Assembly: GCA_947627795.1 (NCBI GenBank)
Contig: CANQXJ010000002.1
Coordinates: 27,853-91,852 of the forward strand
Source: an uncultured Clostridia bacterium
Lineage (GTDB): Bacteria > Bacillota > Clostridia > UBA1381
Direction: 5' to 3'
DNA: 64,000 nucleotides
Part shown: positions 58,141 to 64,000 of the stretch, one piece after another
Layout: each line of letters begins with the position of its first letter
How positions within the stretch are numbered: the first letter of the stretch is position 1
Made by a program: the position numbers and the translations under genes
Notes under the pieces: model-generated
What the model was told of the DNA's origin: nothing
Seen by the model: the letters and a program-made list of their open reading frames with translations, nothing else
The model's database searches: none

Positions 58141-60108
58141 AGAAGCTATATTTATTGTTTTTGTTTCTCCGTCCCAGTCGACCTTCATACCGAGCTGCTC
58201 GGAGAGAAATCTGACGGGCACCAACGTGCTGTCGTTTATAATTTCGGGAGCGGCGAGCAAATCATAGCTTTGACCGTTCACATCGGCTTTTGTTGAATTG
58301 ATTTTCAGAGTGATCGTCACTCCGTTGCCGATCGCCGTCACAGTCTTTGTTTCTCCGTCCCACGAAACCTCCGCCCCGAGCGCCTCGAGTATCGCTCTGA
58401 AGCCTACGAGAGTGGTGTCGTTTCTGAGTACGGGATCCGCGTCAAAACGAACCCTGTTTCCGTTTACGAAAACCTTGATCACATCATTCTGCGGCGCGTT
58501 ATTTTGGTTTAAGCCGCCGATCGGAGCCTGACCATTGCGTCCGCCGCCCATACCTCTGCCGCCGAAACCGCCGAACCCCGCGCTGCCGACCGTGGTTGTT
58601 CCGGCTGACGCGGTAAACGAATCGTATTTTTCGCCGTTAAGATATATCGTGTAATCCGTTCCGCTTTTCAGCTCTGCGGAAGCGAATACCAATGTTTGGA
58701 AGCTCTTCGTCGGAGTCATCGTCATAAGCTCCGCGCCGCTTGACGTTTCCTTTACCGAAACCGCCGTACCCGCGGCTTGCGCTTCGCTGAAGCCCACCTG
58801 CATCATATTTATTCCGTCAGCCGCGGACGGAAGCTGCATCATACCCGCGCTCGACGCCGTTATGACCGTTCCGCCGTTCATGGTAACGCCCGCTTCCGCG
58901 TCGAGCGGACCGTTTCCTCTGTTGACGGGACCGTCTACCACGATCGTTCCGCCGTTTATTATAAGGCTGCCGTTCGAGTCAATGCCGTCGCCTTCGGCGC
59001 ATACTCTGATATTGCCGCCGTTGATCGTTATGGCATGAGCCGCGGCTGTTTCCTCATCCATCATCATTCCGCCTTTGCCCATCCCGCGGTTACCGCCGCC
59101 CATATTTCCGCCGTGCATCATTTCTCCGTCGGCAGGCATATTTCCACCGTGTGTCATTTCACCGTCGGGAGGTGTCATTCCGTCGGGAGACATATTTCCG
59201 CCATGCATCATTTCTCCGTCGGGAGACGTAGTTCCGTCCGGAGGTGTCATATCGCCGCGCATCGGACGCTGTCCGTTCTGCATATCGCCGCGCTGTCCGA
59301 AGTCATTGAGGGGATCGGTTTGATCCGAGCTTTCGTTTCCGGTGTTTATACCATCGTCGGCTGAAACGACGTTTATATCTCCGCCGTTGATCGTGAGCGT
59401 TCCCTTGCTTTCTATGCCTTCGCTCTGCTCGCTTGTGACGTTTATAACGCCGCCGTCAAGCACGACCTCCAAATCGGCTTTCATACCCTTGCCGGTTTCG
59501 GATGTGACCGTTATATCGCCGCCGGAAACGGACAGTTTATCATTTGCCTTGATTCCGTGCTCGTACGAATTAATAACGATCGTGCCGTTTTCTACGCTTA
59601 TATCGTCGTCTCCTGCTATTCCGTGCTTATAGTTTCCGCTGATATTAAGCGTTCCGCCGCCCTTGATTTCAAGATCGTCGTTTGAAAACAGCGCGCCGTC
59701 CGCGTCCTCGACAGAATATGTTTTTCCGTCGGAGAGGTAATTTTCGGTGTTTTCCGTTATAGTGATAAACGCCTTTTCCGCGTTATCGAAAAATATCGCC
59801 GGACCCGAGCTGTTTGAAATGCTCGCGCCGCTCAAGCGAAGCTTTACCTTTTCCTCGGCGTTTACATAGATCATGCCGTCCGCGAGCGTTCCCGAAACCG
59901 TGAAGTCGCCGCCGTCGGTGATTTTCACCGTGTTTCCGTCAACGGCAACGCCCGAGCCCGTGACCGACATATTATCGAGATCTATCTCGCCCGTGTTGTT
60001 TTTCCATTCCTCGCCGTCATCGGCGAAGCAGCCCGACGTGATTACGGGACTGACTGCGGCAGCCGCGATCAGAACCGCCGCGAAAGCTTTTTTTACAAAA
60101 GGTTTCAT
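58138..60108 (-). CDS. Secreted Cthe_2159-like carbohydrate-binding protein with Met/His/Gly repeat and copper amine oxidase N-terminal-like domain
   Basis: Repeated INGGxI.V beta-helix rungs; PPDGEMTHGGNM repeats; C-terminal VFVNGNRVRFDADPVLRNDTTLVGFRAILEALGAEVSWD. Confidence 0.85.
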   Translation of the reverse strand: MKPFVKKAFAAVLIAAAAVSPVITSGCFADDGEEWKNNTGEIDLDNMSVTGSGVAVDGNTVKITDGGDFTVSGTLADGMIYVNAEEKVKLRLSGASISNSSGPAIFFDNAEKAFITITENTENYLSDGKTYSVEDADGALFSNDDLEIKGGGTLNISGNYKHGIAGDDDISVENGTIVINSYEHGIKANDKLSVSGGDITVTSETGKGMKADLEVVLDGGVINVTSEQSEGIESKGTLTINGGDINVVSADDGINTGNESSDQTDPLNDFGQRGDMQNGQRPMRGDMTPPDGTTSPDGEMMHGGNMSPDGMTPPDGEMTHGGNMPADGEMMHGGNMGGGNRGMGKGGMMMDEETAAAHAITINGGNIRVCAEGDGIDSNGSLIINGGTIVVDGPVNRGNGPLDAEAGVTMNGGTVITASSAGMMQLPSAADGINMMQVGFSEAQAAGTAVSVKETSSGAELMTMTPTKSFQTLVFASAELKSGTDYTIYLNGEKYDSFTASAGTTTVGSAGFGGFGGRGMGGGRNGQAPIGGLNQNNAPQNDVIKVFVNGNRVRFDADPVLRNDTTLVGFRAILEALGAEVSWDGETKTVTAIGNGVTITLKINSTKADVNGQSYDLLAAPEIINDSTLVPVRFLSEQLGMKVDWDGETKTINIAS

Positions 60109-60124
60109 TGAATATCAGACTCCT

Positions 60125-60811
60125 TTAAACATGATTATGATGTGTTACCGCAAGAATTATATTGAGGTTTCCGTTGCGGCATCTCAGCTCGTTTATGAAC
60201 TCCCGTTCGCGCTGCTTCGGCTCCATTGTCACATGGTAATCAAGCTCCAGCAGCGAGCCCAAATCGGTCGTTCTTATTTTTGCGAGCGAGTATTTTTTTG
60301 TGTATTTGCTTAATATATCGTCAAACGCTCCCTCGTAGTTCAAATCCTCGGGAACGGTTATTTTCAGCGTCTTTTGAACCGTTTTTCTTTCAAACAGCCT
60401 GAATTTCTCGGCAAGCATTATGATAACGCATACGATCACCACAAAAATCGCGCCGTATCCGTATAATCCCACTCCGCAGGCGAGCCCCGCCGCTATGTCG
60501 AAGAATATAAATCCTATATCCTTCGGGTCGCCCGGAGCGCTCCTGAAGCGTATGATAGAGAGTGTTCCCGCTAAGCTGAACGCCCGCGCGATATTGCTTC
60601 CTACGAAGAGTATTATCACCGATAATATCATCGGCAGCATCAGAAGCGTGATCGCCATGCTGCGTTGGAAGCTTTCCTCCTCCTGCGTTTTAAAATATGT
60701 AAACGCCACCGCGAGTCCCATCAGTCCCGCTATAAGTATGGTTGTCACCGACGAGGCTACAGACATTTCGGTAGACACGTTTGTGAGAATTTCGTTAAAA
60801 AAATTATCCAT
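60125..60811 (-). CDS. DUF4956 family membrane protein
   Basis: ARAFSLAGTLSIIRFRSAPGDPKDIGFIFFDIAAGLACGVG; between VTC and Cthe_2159-like genes. Confidence 0.88.
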   Translation of the reverse strand: MDNFFNEILTNVSTEMSVASSVTTILIAGLMGLAVAFTYFKTQEEESFQRSMAITLLMLPMILSVIILFVGSNIARAFSLAGTLSIIRFRSAPGDPKDIGFIFFDIAAGLACGVGLYGYGAIFVVIVCVIIMLAEKFRLFERKTVQKTLKITVPEDLNYEGAFDDILSKYTKKYSLAKIRTTDLGSLLELDYHVTMEPKQREREFINELRCRNGNLNIILAVTHHNHV

Positions 60812-60814
60812 TGT

Positions 60815-61570
60815 TTATGTCCTGCTTTCCGTTAATAATTGTTTGTTAAGTATATCGGAATGAATATAGTGTATAAATTCAGTTCCGTATTTCGAGAAGC
60901 TGCATCTGTGTATGTTAAGCTCCGTAAGAGTGTGCGCAAGCCACAGCGGCATCGCGCGGGCTGTTTTTATTTCCATCAGATATATGTCGTCATCAAGAAG
61001 CTGCTCTCCGTAGTCGCCGTCCTCCAGATGCACGTCATAGCGGCGGGTGCGTATGTTGGTGTCGAATGAAACGCGTAAGTCGGGATTATCCTTTTCAAAA
61101 TACGCGATTCTGTTATACGCGAGATATACCTTCGGCTCGAGCTTGTAATGATGCAGAAAATACACTATCTCGTGCAAAACCTGCTCATTCATATAATTCT
61201 TGACCTGCGGCATTTCGCCCGACTCGACAAGCTTATACGCCTCGTCAAGACCGAGAGTTGTACGCCGCTTGTTTACGATTCCGTGACATTTTTTCTTTAT
61301 TTCGAGAAATACTTTTGATTTTTCGCCGGGCACTCCGTACGCTCTCATGCGGAGTTTTTCCTTGTACTGCGGCTTTTCCAAAGAATGTCTGATCAGATAA
61401 TCGTCCTTCGTGTCAAAGTATATATTCGCGATCGTATATGTACGGTGATTCGGGTTATGAGAATCAAGCACCATATGCGTATCCATAATATTGAGCATCT
61501 TTTCGTATGTTTCCTTGTCAAGAAGATACTTATGCTCGTATCTGTTGAATACCTCAATTGACATTTTCAC
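60815..61570 (-). CDS. VTC-domain polyphosphate polymerase-like protein
   Basis: FNRYEHKYLLDKETYEKM; IYFDTKDDYLIRHSLEKPQYKEKLRMRAYG; FLEIKKK; LMEIKTARAMPLWL. Confidence 0.9.
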   Translation of the reverse strand: MKMSIEVFNRYEHKYLLDKETYEKMLNIMDTHMVLDSHNPNHRTYTIANIYFDTKDDYLIRHSLEKPQYKEKLRMRAYGVPGEKSKVFLEIKKKCHGIVNKRRTTLGLDEAYKLVESGEMPQVKNYMNEQVLHEIVYFLHHYKLEPKVYLAYNRIAYFEKDNPDLRVSFDTNIRTRRYDVHLEDGDYGEQLLDDDIYLMEIKTARAMPLWLAHTLTELNIHRCSFSKYGTEFIHYIHSDILNKQLLTESRT

Positions 61571-61679
61571 GCCTCCTTTTGAAATAATTTTACAACCGAA
61601 AAATTAAAATAACCTTAAAACCGATAATTATTTTAAAAATTTTTTCCGCGTTATCGGCAATGACAGCGCCAAGTGAAAA

Positions 61680-61732
61680 AAACGGATAGAAGCATAACAT
61701 GAAACGCTTCTATCCGTTCTACTTTCTTTTTT
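61680..61732. terminator. Bidirectional terminator
   Basis: ACGGATAGAAGC ataacatgaaac GCTTCTATCCGT, T-rich 3' flank. Confidence 0.85.
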
Positions 61733-61799
61733 AATCGACAGACTTTCGCAATTTTTATTTTATACCCTTTTGAAGCCTGCCATTATGGTAATTTTTTAT

Positions 61800-63902
61800 T
61801 TATTTTTCGTTATTCTGCTGTTCCTTGACCGCGTCCTTATGCGAAAGGCTTATCTTGCCCGTTTTTTGGTCAATATCCATAACCTTCACAAGCAGCCTGT
61901 CGCCGACGTTGCAAACATCCTCCACCTTCGCCACTCTGTGGTCGGCGAGCTTCGAAATGTGGCAAAGACCGTCTTTGCCCGGCAAAATCTCAACAAACGC
62001 GCCGAACGGCTGGATCGTTCTTACAAGACCGTTGTAAATTTCGCCTACCTCCGGCTCCTTTACTATAGCCTCGATAGCCGCTCTTGCCGCGTTTCCTGAT
62101 TCCTGGTCGAGAGCGAAAATGTAGATAGTTCCGTCCTCCTCGATGTCGATCTTAGCGCCCGTGTCGGCTACGATACCCTGTATGACCTTGCCGCCCTGAC
62201 CTATTACGTCTCTAATCTTGTCAACGTCGATATGCATAACGTCAACCTTCGGTGCGTACGGCGACAGCTCCTTTCTCGGCGCGGGGATCGCCTTTAAGAG
62301 AATTTCGTCGATGATATAATATCTCGCGTCGCGCGTCTTTGTGAGCGCCTCCCAAATTACCTCGTAGGGGAGACCGTCGTTCTTTATGTCGACCTGTATT
62401 GAGGTGATACCCTTCTTTGTTCCGGCAACCTTGAAGTCCATTTCGCCATAAAAGTCCTCAAGTCCCTGGATATCGACCATAGTTGTGAATTCGCCGTTTT
62501 CCTTTGTGATAAGACCGCACGAAATACCCGCGACCGGAGCTTTGATAGGCACGCCCGCCGCCATAAGCGCAAGCGTCGAGCCGCACACACTGCCCTGCGA
62601 CGTCGAGCCGTTTGACGAAAGCACCTCCGATACGACTCTTATCGCGTACGGGAACTCCTCCTCCGACGGAAGAACCGGCACGAGCGAACGCTCCGCGAGT
62701 GCTCCGTGACCGATCTCGCGTCTGCCCGGTCCGCGCGACGGCTTTGTCTCGCCTACCGAGTACGACGGGAAGTTGTAGTGGTGCATATATCTCTTTTCCT
62801 CTTCCATATCTATTCCGTCAAGACGCTGATGCTCCGAAAGCGGCGCGAGTGTCGCCACGGACAATACCTGCGTCTGACCTCTCGTGAACAGACCGGAGCC
62901 GTGAACTCTCGCAAGCAGATCGACCTCAGCCGAAAGCGGTCTTATCTGATTGAGCTGTCTGCCGTCCACGCGTCTGCCCTCCAAAAGCCAGTTACGCACG
63001 ATCTCCTTCTGCATTTTATACAGGACCTCGCCGAACTGGTCTATCGTTTCGGGGAAACGCTCCTCCAATTCGGGCATAATTCTGTCGGTGATTTCGCCTA
63101 TTCTGTCGTCGCGTACGTTCTTATCGTCGGTGTCGAGCGCGCGCTTTAGATCCTCGTACGCAAGCTCCTTGACAGCGTCGTATAAGTCGTGGTCGATGTC
63201 GTGCGACTCGTACTCGAATTTTTCCTTGCCTATCTCAGCCTGTATGCCGCTGATGAAGTCGCACAGATCCTTTATAACGCTGTGCGCGTACTTGATGCCC
63301 TCGAGCATCACCTTTTCCTCGACCTCGTTCGCGCCCGCCTCGATCATTACGACCTTCTGCTTCGTTCCCGCGACGGTAACGTGCATTTGGCTCTTTTCTC
63401 GCTGTTCGACGTTCGGGTTTATAACGTACTCGCCGTCAACAAGTCCTACCCATACGCCGCCTATCGGGCCGTTCCACGGAATGTCCGATATCGAAAGCGC
63501 TATCGACGTTCCGATCAGCGCCGCGACCTCGGGAGGGTTGTCCTGATCGACCGAAAGAACCGTCGCCACGACCGTTACGTCGTTTCTCAGATCCGACGGG
63601 AACAGCGGGCGGATAGGTCTGTCGATAACACGGCTTGTCAAGATAGCCTTTTCCGAGGGCTTACCCTCTCTCTTTACGTAGCCGCCCGGGATTTTTCCTA
63701 CCGAGTACAGCTTTTCTTCGTAGTCGACCGACAGCGGGAAGAAGTCGATTCCCTCTCTCGGCGTTCTCGAAGCCGTTACGTTTACCATTACTGCTGTGTC
63801 GCCGTAGCGCACGAGGCAGTTTCCGTTCGCGAGCTGAGCCATTTTGCCCGTCTCGATAATAAGCGGTCTGCCCGCCAATGTTGTTTCGAATGTTTTAAAC
63901 AT
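61800..63902 (-). CDS. pnp: Polyribonucleotide nucleotidyltransferase (start corrected to MFKTFETT)
   Basis: RNase PH domains, KH (IDVDKIRDVIGQGGKVIQGI), S1 (GLVRTIQPFGAFVEILPGKDGLCHIS). Confidence 0.97.
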   Translation of the reverse strand: MFKTFETTLAGRPLIIETGKMAQLANGNCLVRYGDTAVMVNVTASRTPREGIDFFPLSVDYEEKLYSVGKIPGGYVKREGKPSEKAILTSRVIDRPIRPLFPSDLRNDVTVVATVLSVDQDNPPEVAALIGTSIALSISDIPWNGPIGGVWVGLVDGEYVINPNVEQREKSQMHVTVAGTKQKVVMIEAGANEVEEKVMLEGIKYAHSVIKDLCDFISGIQAEIGKEKFEYESHDIDHDLYDAVKELAYEDLKRALDTDDKNVRDDRIGEITDRIMPELEERFPETIDQFGEVLYKMQKEIVRNWLLEGRRVDGRQLNQIRPLSAEVDLLARVHGSGLFTRGQTQVLSVATLAPLSEHQRLDGIDMEEEKRYMHHYNFPSYSVGETKPSRGPGRREIGHGALAERSLVPVLPSEEEFPYAIRVVSEVLSSNGSTSQGSVCGSTLALMAAGVPIKAPVAGISCGLITKENGEFTTMVDIQGLEDFYGEMDFKVAGTKKGITSIQVDIKNDGLPYEVIWEALTKTRDARYYIIDEILLKAIPAPRKELSPYAPKVDVMHIDVDKIRDVIGQGGKVIQGIVADTGAKIDIEEDGTIYIFALDQESGNAARAAIEAIVKEPEVGEIYNGLVRTIQPFGAFVEILPGKDGLCHISKLADHRVAKVEDVCNVGDRLLVKVMDIDQKTGKISLSHKDAVKEQQNNEK

Positions 63903-63958
63903 TTGCTTATCTCCTTTTCTTTTATTTTTTCGGGAGATATGCTTTAGCATATAAATAC

Positions 63959-63985
63959 AAAACGGGAAAATTCCCGTCCTCTGTT
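63959..63985 (-). terminator. Terminator of the gene upstream of pnp (outside window)
   Basis: ACGGGAA TT TTCCCGT TTTGTATTT on the minus strand. Confidence 0.65.
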
Positions 63986-64000
63986 TATGTGCTAAAAAAT

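Noticed and set aside
58777-59364. 195-aa plus-strand His/Tyr/Arg-rich ORF
   Set aside because: Antisense shadow of the repeat region in the Cthe_2159-like gene
1-64000. CRISPR arrays, tRNA genes, integrons or restriction-modification systems
   Set aside because: No regularly spaced direct repeats, tRNA cloverleaf sequences or corresponding protein motifs were seen by eye; a tRNAscan/CRISPR search would be needed to exclude them fully

Overview
The window looks like a chromosomal segment of a Firmicutes/Clostridia-type bacterium and is mostly housekeeping. From left to right: thiD-thiE; an orphan trpB; a GGDEF protein; mfd-pth-glmU; ribF-truB-nrnA-rbfA-infB-rnpM-nusA-rimP; an LCP protein; queH; murT-gatD; an Ig-like/glucosaminidase protein; rpmG-secE-nusG-rplKA-rplJL-DUF177-rpmF; radA; ricT; a ferredoxin; a clostripain-like lipoprotein; an acyl-CoA ligase; a BlaI/BlaR1-like pair; a giant secreted SGNH protein; ymdB-rny; a glycogen operon (glgB-C-D-A-P plus GH13); a Cthe_2159-like/DUF4956/VTC cluster; and pnp. 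All calls come from reading the sequence and the supplied translations; no database search was run. The best candidates for undescribed biology are: (1) a compact type I toxin-antitoxin-like locus at 36630-36957, with a 29-aa hydrophobic peptide that is not in the ORF track, a converging antisense RNA promoter inside its terminator, and a long-range 5'/3' UTR pairing; (2) a promoter/terminator-bounded small RNA at 29398-29548 whose 3' half resembles the loop-E arm of 5S rRNA but whose beta-domain is shortened, next to a lone PBECR-like nuclease gene; (3) a branched structured RNA/terminator between rny and ymdB; (4) a clostripain-family protein that has lost both catalytic residues; and (5) low-complexity or histone-like tails on glycogen enzymes, L10 and LCP, including a canonical EF-hand loop in the LCP tail.
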